A stretch of DNA of 64,000 nt from Batillaria attramentaria (taxonomy: Eukaryota; Mollusca; Gastropoda; Batillariidae), in NCBI GenBank assembly GCA_018292915.2, contig JACVVK020000537.1, forward strand, positions 195,001 through 259,000, in the 5' to 3' direction. Below are positions 24,235 to 50,165 of this stretch, piece by piece (positions within the stretch are counted from its first letter, which is position 1; the number at the start of each line of letters is the position of its first letter). A program made the translations under genes and the position numbers. The notes beneath the pieces are model-generated. The model had not been told where the DNA came from. It ran no database searches and worked only from the letters and a program-made list of their open reading frames with translations.

Positions 24235-24400
24235 ATGCTCGGGTTGTGAGTTCGTATCCCGGCTGGGGCCAAATATTTGTGCTGGCTTTTTCATCGTTGC
24301 CCCGTCTTCGATATCACCCGTATCTGGTGGAAAAGGACGTTAACCCCCCCCACCCCCCCCCCCCCCACCACCACCACCACCACTCCCCCGAGCAAAATAT
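24235..24400 (+). mobile_element. SINE-A copy, 5'-truncated
   Basis: Begins atgctcgggttgtgagttcg and ends in a C-rich and (CCA)n tail after ggaaaaggacgttaac. Confidence 0.82.
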
Positions 24401-24879
24401 CTTCCTACGCCAGTGACACACACATTCTACGAAGGGTTATCACAAAGTATGACGAAGTGGGTCATGTGACACGCAGGCTCATCTCACAACATGTCGTCAG
24501 CAGTATTCAAGCAACATCAGCAGCCAGTCTCTCTTCTGAGAAAGCAGACGGAACGTGTTCATACTCGATACTCTATCAAGGCGCGCTCGCTTCATGGTAC
24601 GGTTTCGATAGCATGTCCTGTACTGATCTCCAATCTCTTCCTGTCGTCTGTGTCTCAAGTGGTGCGGAGTGTGATATGACAGCACTTCGTCAGCAGAATG
24701 AGCAAGCAGCATCCGTGTTTATTCGGAGAACATCGAGGAAAACTAATTCTGCAAATATCGGTCGACGCGTTAATGCCGAGTACACGTATGAAACTGCAAA
24801 CAATACTTGGTAAATGATGACACATTACCATGCATAAACCACTCATCCACCTACAACTTTCAACAACAACAACAACAAC

Positions 24880-24914
<35 letters not shown>

Positions 24915-25096
24915 GTGGGGTGAGGGCGGGTGTTGGGGGGGGGGGTTAACGTCCTTTTCCGCCACATACGGTTGATATCAAAGACGGGGCAACGATGAAA
25001 AAGCCAGCACAAATATTTGGCCACAGCCAGGATACGAACTCACGACCCGAGCATTAGAAGTCCAACGCTCTACCATTCGGTCAGCCTGGCTAGGCC
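24915..25096 (-). mobile_element. SINE-A copy
   Basis: gttaacgtccttttccgcca through the head complement gctctaccattcggtcagcc, beside a (CA)n run. Confidence 0.85.
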
Positions 25097-25534
25097 CCCC
25101 CCCCCCCCACACACACACACACGCACTTATCCCCCCCCCCCCCTCTCCCTCTCTCTCTCATGGCTTCAAAGTGTGCCAACCCTTTCCTCTTGTAAAAGAA
25201 AGGTGTTTAGCAATGTCTTCAGCCCATTTTGTGAAGATCGATTCTTTTGTTTTTGAAATTCCGCTAGAAATGATTTACGTTTTATCAAATGTGCACGTTA
25301 ATAACCCCAGTCGTTACGTTATGGTCACGGAATGAAAACAAGTATACGCCATGCATGCAAAAATTATGTAAACACATATTAAGGGAAACACGAATGGAAT
25401 GGGCGGCGTTGTTCGTATGAATGGTGTCGTGTTTCCTTCTGGTCTGTGTTTGTTGATTTCTCGGTGGTCACTGCGGTGAAGACGCCCGATGAAGGCAAAC
25501 TGTGTCACCCACGCGAGACATATACTACATCCAG

Positions 25535-26430
25535 TATTGTTTTCATGTCATTTTAGATCTCTGCAGCGATTGGTGGAGAGCGGTGCGTTTACCCCTGGAT
25601 GTACCGCCAAGGGCAAAGACGTTGATATTTTTTGTAAACAAAGGTGATACCCACGTAAACACTGCGAAAGTCCCTTTCTAAAACCTACCAGGCTTAAAAA
25701 AAAATTCCGGTGCCCTTGAAATTGCTGTAAACCAGCCAATCCGGTGCGGTCCGATGAGCGCTTGACTTTCGTCCACTGTTTCCTTGCTGCGAAGCCGTGA
25801 AATCGTTTCGGATATAGCTCAGCCGAAGATCACGTGCAAACGGTAACAGATTTGAATCCATTGTTTGGCTGTCACTAAATATCAACATGCGCGAACACAG
25901 GCCAATTTTTCGCCGATTTGTAGACACAGACCTCGCAAATCTAACGAAAGATTCGTCAAACGGGAAGTCGTCTGCTACTGAGATCATTTCTGCAGCGGCA
26001 GGTAGCCGTGTTAGCATAGCGATACTGATAGGACTCTGGAGCAAGCAAATGAAAAGAAATGGAGTAAACGTTTCGAAGATGAACATGACAAACTGCCCAG
26101 ACAACCCAACAACAATTTCACGTACGTACCTATACCAAACAAGACACGGGAAAATTTCAAGCGGGAGCGGCCATTCACCGATTTCAGTGGAGCGACGTTT
26201 GCACTGAACCGGCTTGTGGCTTTGCACCAAAGCTGAAGCTGGTTTTACAACTCAGCTTTACGCGAAAACTGGGTTTTAATCACTAAGTTAGGTTTCATAA
26301 ACTGATATGATAGTTTCAGCACAATTTCGTACGTGCCAAACGCACGAACAATGCGATACATGTAATGTTCAACAACAACGAGCTTCAGCCTACAGGCCAG
26401 CTTTCTGCAAATGGCGCCTCATAGCTGTTC
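25535..26430 (-). repeat. Unclassified dispersed repeat, about 890 bp, copy 1
   Basis: Inverse copy of 37205-38095, at moderate identity. It shows a 178-codon open frame in this copy that is broken in the other, so the frame is probably fortuitous. Class unknown. Confidence 0.7.
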
Positions 26431-26860
26431 TCTTGCCACCTCCCTCTCACTGCACCTACGGCCCTACCCCCGAAAACCAGCCTATAATAGAATAATACTA
26501 TGACATCATATTGCTACACGTAAGAACTGTGAAACTTAAGCAGACAGGATGCATGCATGTTGTAAACACTTGACTGTCCGCATCCTATTCTGAGGAATTA
26601 CGTCTTTGGCTGCATCTGGCTGCTGCTCTCCGGCTTAGGAAAGTACTTAAAGTGGTGCGTTCGTAATTGTTACGACAGTGCACCGCCGCTTCTTCCAGAC
26701 GACAAAGGTATACGTAAAGTGTGTCAGTGTCTACAGATTTTGTACATGGATCGAGCCTTTGTGTTCGTGTGACAGCTTGTGTTGATCTCCTAGAAGTGGA
26801 GCGAAACGTGTCATCGTTGGTGATCTTTGGAATAAGAACACACAGAGAAATCTGCCGCCC

Positions 26861-27280
26861 ATGGCTGATTTACTCTTTCTCTTCACTCTTACTCTGGCGA
26901 CTGGGTTCTTTGAACGTGAGTATAAATTATGTCCACTGTGCCAGATTGGTATTGAGGACGAGCTACATTTTCTTTTATACTGTCCCAGTCTTTCTGACAT
27001 CGTACCCGGTTTATTCCTAGAAAATACTGGAACCATCCAAGCTGCTTTCGACTCACTTTGCTAATGGCCTCTAGTAACTATTATACAGTTAAGAACCTGA
27101 CATTATATATTTTTCTAGCTTTAAGAAAAAGACAACAGTTGCTCAGCTGAGTTGATATTATTTTGCACTTATTTCATGTACAAGTATTGATGTGAATAAG
27201 AATGTCTGGATGTCACTCTCCCAACTTTGAATGGGCCTGAGGTTTATCAATAAACAATTCTGATTCTGATTCTGAGTACA
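26861..27280 (+). mobile_element. Non-LTR retrotransposon 3' end with zinc-knuckle-like motif
   Basis: Encodes YKLCPLCQIGIEDELHFLLY followed by CPSLSDI, a C-x2-C-x(n)-H-x(n)-C arrangement typical of the C-terminus of several LINE polyproteins. The stop follows at 27062-27064. The 3'UTR ends caataaacaattctga with (TTCTGA)n. It is a different lineage from the CR1-like pieces. Confidence 0.65.
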
Positions 27281-27909
27281 CTCCTGTCAGTGTATGCTAA
27301 TACATTACAGACAGTCATGACCAATATTACAAAAGAGTATAATAACCGACTGTGTTGAGGTATCACTTCCATCAAACTCGGTTGACGGCAACCGTTAGCA
27401 AAAGTGATGACCAAGGGACGGAACTCCTGTTTCCAGTCTCTGATCTGATTACGACATTGTAATAATAGCTGTTCGTTTGTTCATACACTTCTTTCTAGTC
27501 TTAGATATGACAGATTGTATTTGATATCAAACGTAATTAGGACACTGTGGTAAAAGGTATGAGTTGTTGCGGCAGTTTGCAGCCGTCTTCAGTGGAGCCC
27601 ACAAAACTATCCAAAACATTCTGGCCAAGGGTTTCAGGCCTAACGCCTTTCTTATAAACATTCTGAAACGTCCCCTCAAGGACCCTGCACGCACCCTTCA
27701 GAATCGCCCACCACACCTTTGCTTGGCACAAGAAGCTGTAGGTCACAATGCACAATTTAAATTAAGCAGGTTACGGAGTGAGAGGACCTGCTTTATTAGA
27801 ATGAATTCCCCCCTATTCCTGCAGAATACTTTTATAAGAGTTGCTAAAAGTGCATTTGATCCCAGATTTGTGTGTGTGTGTGTGTGTGTGTGTTTGTGTG
27901 TGTGTGTGC

Positions 27910-27961
<52 letters not shown>

Positions 27962-28609
27962 AGAGGGGTGTTTGATATGTTGAAAAACTGGCACTGTTAA
28001 CTTTAAAGGTGACCTTCTTTTTTTCTTTTTCTTTTTTTTTGACCATATCTTTGGGCGTGTGCTAGGGCACGAATAACGGAGGGCACAGTTCTGTGTCTGG
28101 GATTGGGAAGGACGCCGCCTTAGCAGAGTATGAAAATTACGCTTTCAAGGCTTCATTTTTGGCATGCAGCTTGTGGACATGCCTTGTTTCTGGAAACCAT
28201 CTGTTCTGGTTGGGAAAATTGTTTTCAAGGACGTGTGTTGCTCGACATTTGTAGGAGCCAAAGAGTAGCAATGTAGCGTATTCCGTGACCCTAATTAAAG
28301 CGGCCCGCACCTCAGTGAGGAACTCTCAACGTGTCGAGAACGTGTGTCGCACAGATGCTGAAACTGTTGAGTCAGCGGTCGCCCCAAAGTGTATTTTAGA
28401 ATTGTGTAAGCTTGTAATGTCGCAAGCGAACACGTGCAAGTTGCACTGGGACGGCCGCTGTGCCGTAGCTATAGTCGGTTTCACACAAACGCGTCACAGG
28501 TGCATGTGTTGGCTCACGTCTTGGCTTATGTCTAAGCAACAACAGCCCCAAAATGGTTCATGTTTTGCACGCATCTAAATGGCATCATGTTCTTGTCACA
28601 CATTTGAAG
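27281..28609. other. No gene recognised
   Basis: Apart from the (GT)n at 27869-27957, about 1.3 kb of apparently unique sequence. Short open frames show no recognisable domain. Confidence 0.5.
27869..27957. repeat. (GT)n microsatellite
   Basis: Near-pure run with two interruptions. Confidence 0.97.
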
Positions 28610-29015
28610 ATCTAAGCTCCCAACAGAAAGCTTTCCGAAGTGTGAAAAACTTTTACAGAGTCGACCGTGCAAGCACAGTCAACTCTGTCACAGTTGCAGA
28701 GTTTTCAGCGTCCCTGAAACCCCAACAAAAGCCAAGAGCAGCCTGATTTCACAGCTCAGTTTGCGTTTTGACTCTGAGCGAGAAAGATGGTGCAGCACTG
28801 ACTCAGCATCCGCTAGACACTAGCGATGTGTTTCGCTCGCTGACCAAACGCCAAATAACGTCACGGCAAACTCGTGCTCTGGTTTTATAAGGGTCCCCGA
28901 AGCGCTGAAAACTCTGCAACTGTGACAGAGTTGCCTGGATTATGCACAGTCGAAGGAGTCGCAGTTATAAAATTAAAAAACGCAATGCTAGCGGCTTTTT
29001 GCTGAGATTGCTGAC
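28610..29015 (-). mobile_element. DNA-transposon-like repeat, family 3, copy 2
   Basis: Inverse copy of 13745-14165 (core 28681-28932), including flanks agtcgaaggagtcgcagt and gcggctttttgctgagattg. Confidence 0.7.
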
Positions 29016-29126
29016 CTTTAACCCTATGTCGGTATGTGAGCTTAAAAGATCTGCAGGATGTATCTTTAACTACGTCCGCGTCGCTGGTGTTCGTTGGCAC
29101 TCGCTGCGCGTGTGGTGCGCGGCTTG

Positions 29127-29298
29127 GCACGAGAGCTAGCAGACGACAGATGAATGAGAGGGTGAATGGTCGCTGCTAAAATTTGAAAAAAAAAAAAAAA
29201 AAAGGAATATTGGAATTTGTTGAAATGTACTCTACACATGAGTCTGTGGCTGTTTTTTGTCTTGTTGTTGTTGTTATTTTGGTTGTTTTTTTTTTTTC

Positions 29299-29354
<56 letters not shown>

Positions 29355-29500
29355 GGCGGGGGGGGGGGGGGGGATTCGAGTTACAGCATTTCTAGAGTGT
29401 CATCCGCATCCTTATTTTGAGTAGCAATATATAGCATTTTCTTTGAAATCCTATATACGGTGCGTACGTAGGCTTTGTAGCGCTGCAGCTGTTGGAGAGA
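29127..29500 (+). repeat. Dispersed repeat pair member (with 11717-12010)
   Basis: Second copy, with (GT)n and a G-run inserted at 29300-29373. Confidence 0.65.
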
Positions 29501-29654
29501 GCCCCTTCCTGGTCCTATGTCTCGGGGCTGTAGGCCCCGCCCCCTGCTGAGCGCGCGACGTTTCCTCTCAACCCGCCCAGTTCCCTGCCCTGCTTGTGGC
29601 ACTATGACTGAATCATGCATGCGATACAGGGCTATAACTGGGTTGGTCTATTTA

Positions 29655-30384
29655 CAGATACAGCCGAACACGCTTAAGTCGAATTCGCAGGGGAAATGGA
29701 TTTTTGTTCGACGTATCCGAAGTTTGACTTATCCGTGACGACGGATAAGGTCGAATTTCCACTCTAGCTTCGAGTTAAGCGAGTTGCACCTTTCACCCCC
29801 CCCCCCCCCCCCCACTCGGTTTGGAAACTGAAATTTATTTTCCCTGGTCAACATGAGCTAACTGCTGCTGCGTTGGTATACTTCGCCCCCTTGTGTCATT
29901 TGCACCTGCTGTAAATGCACTGCGACCGTCTGAACAACATAGCGACTGCACCATTACCACAAGGTAACCCCAACCCTAAATCTAAACCGATCTAAGCAGG
30001 CGAACTCTACTAAATAAGTGTGGATGCGTTTGAATAGTTTGCCCAGTACGGCCCTCGGGTGCGAACTATATTGAGCCTTACTGCTAGGATTTGTTATAAT
30101 TATTCAATACGCTCGTGTAAGCTGCCATGTCATCGAATCTCCGTAGTTATTTTGTTCACTTTGAGTTCACTTTCAGTTCAGAGTATTGGTCTTACCATAG
30201 TCATACATGCAATGCAGAGAAAGGAGAAAGCCAAGTTTTTCTGATGGCTGAAAGATGCCTGGCACCAAACGGTGATAAGTTTCCAGCTTATGTTTTCTTC
30301 TTCTTTTCTAGTTTCACTGACTCTTATTCTGCTTGTAAGATCAGCAGCGTCATCTGTTCGCGCGCGCGCGCGCGCGCGTGTGTA

Positions 30385-30434
<50 letters not shown>

Positions 30435-30571
30435 CGCGCGCGCGCGCGCGCGTTCGCAGTCATATGATCGCATGTCCTCAATAAATTCTAGTGCAACGTC
30501 ATATAAACACACGCAGTCAAATAGCAGAGAGATCCAACTCTAACGGCACCAACCGGCAAACTGTCTCTCTT

Positions 30572-30623
<52 letters not shown>

Positions 30624-31127
30624 TTCACACACCAGGAATAACTTACTGCTTACCCTCCGAATCCGACGGCAAATCACCTTCTTAACACTGGCGACAGAAA
30701 ACCTCAGAGATCAGGGGCACAGGGTCAGATCTCACGCCTAGCTCTGTTCTTGCACGTGTTTCTCGCCAATTTCGTGTTCTACCACCAAATAACCAGCCCT
30801 AATATAAGGCCCGCAGGACACACAACACTGTCAACCCGTACTTGCACGGAAAATGTAAAATCTCCGTGCAAGCCGTGTTTTGACGCTGATGCATCAGAAG
30901 GACAAAAAGAAATTCCCGTACCAGCGACTGGTACGACTTATCCGAGGCTAAAATTGCAGATTTCGTTTGACATAACCGAGTTTTGACTTATCCGTTTTTG
31001 AGTACTCGTTCGACTTATCCGTGGAAAATTTAGTCATACAAAGAGCAAGTTTGGCCGGGAAAAACTTTTTGCTTCGACGTATCCGAAGTTCGACTTAAGC
31101 GTGTTTGACTTAAGCGTATGGGTCTGT
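29655..31127. mobile_element. Pogo/Tigger-like non-autonomous element, TA target site
   Basis: Flanked by TA on each side. The left end cagatacagccgaacacgct, with ttaagtcgaattcg, is matched inversely by gttcgacttaagcgtg and ttaagcgtatgggtctg at the right. Subterminal ttcgacttatccg-type motifs recur inward on both sides. The interior holds simple repeats and no transposase frame. Confidence 0.6.
30360..30450. repeat. (CG)n-(GT)n-(GC)n compound run
   Basis: Pure alternating purine-pyrimidine sequence of about 90 bp with CG blocks at both ends. It lies inside the pogo-like element. Confidence 0.97.
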
Positions 31128-31185
31128 AGTTCCGGAACATACCGCGCGTTCAAAGAAAGCCGTAGTTCTCTGATAATAGTAGGGG

Positions 31186-31508
31186 GAGTCAGTGGCTCAA
31201 CGGTTTGAGCGTTGGACTCGAGATCGATAGGCCTCGGGTTCGAATCCCGACAGGGCCAAAATTTGTACAGGCCTTTTTCACGTTGCCCCGCTTCCACTGA
31301 CTGTGAACTGGATCTGTTTGTGTAACTTGTCCATTACAGTCAAGGATACATTAAAATGTGGCCGGTGACCTGGCAGTCTGACTGGATTGAATAAGTGTTC
31401 AGCTGGACTGTACAGTTAGGGTAGCTATTCCCAGTCCCCATAACCTGCCCGCTAGGGCCGTCTGTAATCACCTCGTTGTGGCGTGGCGATAAACCCCAGC
31501 TAACGAAC
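31186..31508 (+). mobile_element. SINE-C (tRNA-like head with long variable arm)
   Basis: gggggagtcagtggctcaac, ggtttgagcgttggactcga and ctcgggttcgaatcccgaca, then a body to ggcgtggcgataaaccccag. The head suggests a Leu/Ser-type tRNA ancestor. Confidence 0.7.
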
Positions 31509-31764
31509 TCTAATCATAGCAGCTGGAGTGCTACGGAAGCTCAAATGGAACGCTACCTCATTTCGGCAAACACGCTTTGAGTTTCGTTAGTGGCGTTTCC
31601 CCGCTATTCAGTCAAATCGCTTGCTGTTATTTGAAGCAGTCTACGTGGTGTTCAGTTAAAAAAAAACCAAAAAAAAAAAACCGCAACAACAACAACAAAA
31701 CCAAACAAAAACAAAACAAAACAAACTGTTTAATCCGTGCATCAGGATCAGTGACCGGCTGGGA

Positions 31765-31808
<44 letters not shown>

Positions 31809-31960
31809 TAGAAAAGAAACTCCTTGAGAGCTGTGGTCAACTATTATTCTGAACAAAGCATGGAACCCAAATTTTCGGACCCTCAGCGGGCCCTTCATCA
31901 GAGGAATACGAAATACAAAATACAAAATGAGTGACGTCAGGGTTATGACGCAATCCGACC

Positions 31961-32002
<42 letters not shown>

Positions 32003-32004
<2 letters not shown>

Positions 32005-33337
32005 CTGTGGCCCGGATGGTATCTGCGGCAAAACACTGAAGCTGTGTGCCGATGATCAGCTGAGTGGCGTTTTTCAACGCCTGTTTCAGTTCTCGCTTGA
32101 CACGTGCTCTGTGCCCCGTTTGTGGAAGTCTTCGACCGTAATTCCCATTCCCAAGAAAGATAACCCTAAAGAAATGAAAGATTTCCGTCCTGTCGCACTG
32201 ACGTCCCTTGTTATGAAGTCGTTGGAAAAGATTTTAAAGTCACTCATATTGTCTGTTGTTGACATTAGTCTTGATCCTCTGCAGTTTGCCTACAGGGCTG
32301 GAAGAGGTGTTGATGACGCTAAGATCTTTATGTTGAACGCTCTGTACACACATTTAGAGAAACCCAATGCACACGCAAAGATTCTGTTCGCCGATTTTTC
32401 CTCGGATTTTAACACAATTCAACCACACATTCTTGCAAACAAGCTGATGTCAAATTTTTCTCTTGATCATCGATTAGTTTTATGGATTGTTGATTTTTTA
32501 ACGAACAGAACACAGAAGGTCTTTGCCAACGGTTGTTTTTCAGAGACTTTATGTACATCCACGGGCTCGCCCCAGGGCTGTTGCTTGTCTCCCCTGATGT
32601 ACATCTTGTACACTGATGAATGTAGAAGTCAGCATGACAACAGGTTCCTTGTGAAATTCTCGGATGACACTGCATTAGTTTCTCTCTTGTTCGGATCTGA
32701 ACAAACCCACGGTCCTGCACTGGATGAGTTTGTTGAGTGGTGGGACGACTCTTTCTTGGAGTTAAATGTTATGAAAACTAAAGAGATGGTTTTTGATTTC
32801 CGAAGTAACAAAAATGTGGTTGTGGAGACTGTCATACACAATCAGGCAGTACAGGTAGTTGAAGAATACAAGTACTTGGGAACAGTCATTGATGACAAAC
32901 TAAGATGGGATGCCAACACAGAAGCCATAGTAAAGAAAGGTCAGCAGAGATAATATTTTCTGAGGAAACTCAACTACTTCTCTGTGGATACAAAGTTCTT
33001 GGCACTATTTTATAAGTCTTTCATTGAAAGCATTCTTACCTTCTCTTTTATTTGCTGGTTTGGCTCTCTTAGTGTTAAAAACAAAAACTCCCTCCAGAAA
33101 ATTGTCAACATCAGTTCAAAAGTGATTGGTAAGCCACAGAGAAACCTTCAGGCGTTTTTTGAGCAGCAGGTCATCAGGAAGGCCAGTTCCATCTTAGGCA
33201 TTCATGCTCACATTCTGTATAGAGAGTTTGAACGTTTTCCTTCTGGTCGAAGATTCAGAGCCCACTTCTGTAAAACTAACCGTCGAAAGTTCTCTTTTAT
33301 CCCAACTGCAATATCCCTTCTCAACGAGAAGCACTGA
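32003..33337 (+). pseudogene. Non-LTR retrotransposon reverse transcriptase (Rex1/jockey-like), 5'-truncated with one in-frame stop
   Basis: The open frame begins immediately after a (CA)n run with CGPDGICGKTLKLC. It continues through WKSSTVIPIPKKDN, FRPVALTSLVMKSLEK, LQFAYRAGRGVDDA, LFADFSSDFNTI, GSPQGCCLSPL and the catalytic box FSDD (usually Y/F-A-DD). It runs on to ELNVMKTKEMVFDF and YKYLGTVIDD. A TAA at 32951-32953 interrupts GQQR/YFLRKL, and the same frame then continues to 33337. A single substitution would account for the stop. The 3' end (about 33600-33662) has aataaagt and a short tandem tail of ttgact units. No endonuclease domain is present. Confidence 0.85.
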
Positions 33338-33474
33338 GTGCCATAATTACTGTGATGTATTTTAATAAGCTGCTGTTTCCGCTTCTGTGATGCTTGTGAT
33401 ACTTGTCTGTGATTTTTTTTTTTTTTTTTAGTTGCCTCATGCTTATAATTCTCCGGTTAGTCACCAAGTGCAGG

Positions 33475-33541
<67 letters not shown>

Positions 33542-33662
33542 TGTGTGTACAATTATATGAATTTAGTGATCTTAACTTCTTTATGTGTTTTATGCTAGCC
33601 CGCATGAATTGCCCTACGGGGATAAATAAAGTATTTTTGACTTTGACTTGACTTTGACTCAA
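33338..33662 (+). mobile_element. 3' region and tail of the Rex1/jockey-like element
   Basis: Follows the RT frame to gggataaataaagtattttt and a tgacttgactttgact tail. It contains a (GT)n(GA)n run at 33478-33548. Confidence 0.6.
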
Positions 33663-33675
33663 TAGTAATGTTCTT

Positions 33676-33720
<45 letters not shown>

Positions 33721-33965
33721 AGCTACACAAAACAATTGAACCATTTCGGGGTTACTCTTTCGCCGTAAACCACTCGAACTAATCATGTAAGCTCTATTTA
33801 CGTCATGTACAAAGTTTTTTGGAAGTGATTTTTTTTTTCAGAGTTGTATCCGAATTGTGACTGTATAAGCGTCTGTTGATAGTTATATCATAAAATCTTG
33901 TTAAAAAGGACACGTTCAGTGTTATTTCAAGTCGTTTTCTACTGCTATTGTTCTCTCTGTTTCAG

Positions 33966-47596
<13,631 letters not shown>

Positions 47597-47902
47597 GTAC
47601 ATTTTTGTCCAATCATCATTGCAATTCTTGTTTATTGCACAGTAGCAAACTGATTTTAGGGGGGAAAAAGTCAACAAACCTGCACTGTGTAAAGTGTCGA
47701 CATGATTAAGGTTGGAGTATGTACTTCATATTTAACAGATTCTGCCATTTAATTTTCATTTACTCTATGATTAATTAGTAACGGTTTATGTTTCAGTTTG
47801 TGCTGTGCTTTGTATTTCTTATTTGTTGCATATGGACTGCTTATGCATTTAGCTTATATGATTTTAACACCTACATAATTGTACGACACTGTTTCAGGGA
47901 TG

Positions 47903-47903
<1 letters not shown>

Positions 47904-47957
<54 letters not shown>

Positions 47958-48078
47958 GGTGGTGGTGGTTGTGGTGGTGGTTTTATCTGACAAATTGATA
48001 ACACAGAACATTATACCAAATACTCAGTGTATAGTCTACACCTGGCACTGACCAGAAGTATCATTGTACTATACTGTA

Positions 48079-48157
<79 letters not shown>
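47904..48157. repeat. (GTT)n, (GTG)n and (GT)n runs
   Basis: Trinucleotide runs 47904-47985 and (GT)n 48081-48157, in the likely 3'UTR or downstream flank of the lectin gene. Confidence 0.95.
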
Positions 48158-48158
<1 letters not shown>

Positions 48159-48368
48159 CCTGGAGTGAAGACGACACGTGATCGGCATGAACTGCCTGGG
48201 ACACTGGAGATGATCCCGGCTGTACACACAGTCCACGTTGAAACTGTATCTTCGACATGCAGGCAAAATGTCATCATGTTCTCTTTTTTAACTGCATGTT
48301 GACTTGGCGTTTTTAACTGTATACTTTTGTTACGTTAGTCATTAGGTTATTCAGCAGAGCTGCACGTG

Positions 48369-48503
<135 letters not shown>

Positions 48504-48639
48504 CCACGCCTCAGTTTCATGTGGTTTTACTATTGAAACAATCAGACACAACAGTTTGGATTTATGTTTTGTTTTTGTTTGTTTGTTGGTTGGTGGTTTG
48601 TTTTTTGTTTTGTTTTTGTTTTTTTTTTGTTTTTTTTTT

Positions 48640-49005
48640 TTGGTCATACTTTGACTATTTTTTACTGTTCTTTTCTCCCCCATTTTTTTTTCACACACAG
48701 TCCATGGTCTTCTGTCACCAAAGGATGGGTGATGTGATGTTTTTACTATTGTTTTCTGGTCCTTTTCTCCCCCACCGTTTTATTTTATTTATTTATTTTT
48801 CAATTAATTAATTTTTTTCCCCCGCGCCGTGTCTGTCAGTATGTCATCAGAGTTACCTTTTGTTTGTTGAAGTTATGTCCCATCTGTTTGTGTCCTGAGG
48901 AAGGCGAAAGCCGAAACGTTGAACCGTGCCGTCCTTTGTGAAAGTTAAGTGGTTTCTGTCCCTTTTATGTCGCTTTTATTTGTGTAACTTGTAACCAGTT
49001 CGCAG
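48640..49005 (+). mobile_element. Penelope-like 3' region (plus copy)
   Basis: Contains a subunit with acagtccatggtcttctgtc and accaaaggatgggtg, partly repeated. It then runs through ccatctgtttgtgtcctgag to a hammerhead-like core and ends tttctgtcccttttatgtcg. It matches 63478-63905 inversely. Assignment to Penelope-like elements rests on the hammerhead-type core and is tentative. Confidence 0.5.
48895..48920 (+). ncRNA. Hammerhead-ribozyme-like core (plus copy)
   Basis: ctgagga, a short aggc-gaaa-gcc hairpin, then gaaacgtt. This fits the CUGANGA ... GAAA pattern, with an imperfect first pair of stem II. Stems I and III and the cleavage site were not established. Confidence 0.4.
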
Positions 49006-49975
49006 TCATTACCGTTTCCTTTTCTTTCTGTCATACTTAGATTCGAGACAATTATTTTTAGTGTATCTAGCTGAAGAAACTCCAACCGCCTGCTTTACAA
49101 ACCAAAAGTACATCACAATCAGGAAAACGCGTACATCACAGCAAGGAACACGAGAGCAAGATCACATTCACCATAAACTCACTAACAATCAGTGCTTCAT
49201 GTTCTTGTGACATTTAACTAACAGATTGTACAATGATAATGAAAGGACAGCTTAATCAGTATGGACCTCGCTTTCAAGACAATAAGATACAATGGATATT
49301 TACGAGAAATTTGTGAGCAGGAGAACAAAATGTTAATTTTTGGATGAGTAAATTAGTTCCAAAACGTGAAAAGATAGATATTTAAATTGCACCCTAGTCT
49401 AACACAGCTCTGGTGGTTTTCATTCTGGATCAGATCTTACCAGATCCGATTCTGGATCATACACAGATTGCTTATGACTAACTTGTATTCGGTCTTAGGC
49501 ATTTTAATCCACACACTTTTTGCAAATTGTGGTTAAAAAGTCAGTGAACATTTAATTGCATGATTGCCCGGGCGTTAAAACCTTTCACTTGGATGATGTG
49601 TCTAAGTGTATAAAGATAAATGTCTGCAAAGTGCAATTTTAGCGATTTTCAGATTTTTTTTTCCGTTTTCAGGTCTCTTAAAAACTGATACAACTTTTGT
49701 GACAGTTTCAAGGCTTAACAGGACCAATAAACATGTTGAAGAAGAGCATTTACTAAAATCACGTCATGGTGGCAGGATTTCCCACGTCACACTTGTACCA
49801 GCCATTTAAAAAAAAAAAGCCGCTTCTCAGCAAAAATATCTTGGGCTACAACATTGTTACAGAAAAACTTTTATACCGAAAGAAAGCTTATTTTTTGCAC
49901 TTTCTGCTTTGATACCGATAAATCCTTATGCCCCAAATCACCCTGTGTCCCCCATTTGTGGAAGCCCATCATATT
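49006..49975. other. No gene recognised
   Basis: Unique-looking AT-rich sequence. At about 49775-49970 a piece (acttgtaccagccattt, cccccatttgtggaagccca) matches 14420-14480, so a diverged dispersed element is present. Confidence 0.5.
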
Positions 49976-50165
49976 GGGGCACCGAGGTGGCCGAATCGTA
50001 GAGAGTTGGAATTCCAATGCTCGGGTCGTGAGTACGAATCCCGCCTGGGGCCAAATATATATATATATATATATATTTTTTTTTTTCCCGTCGTTGCCCC
50101 GGCCGTCTTTGATATCACCCTTACGTGGTGGAAAAGGACGTTAAACCCCCAAACACCCACCCACC
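49976..50165 (+). mobile_element. SINE-A with internal (AT)n
   Basis: ggggcaccgaggtggccgaa, then an expanded (AT)n T-run in place of tgtgctggctttttc, then gtggtggaaaaggacgttaa. Confidence 0.85.

Noticed and set aside
24277..24813. 178-codon plus-strand frame
   Set aside because: Starts in a SINE-A tail and runs through unassigned sequence without any recognisable domain or splice evidence.
25694..26230. 178-codon minus-strand frame
   Set aside because: Part of a dispersed repeat whose other copy (37205-38095) does not keep the frame. Probably fortuitous.
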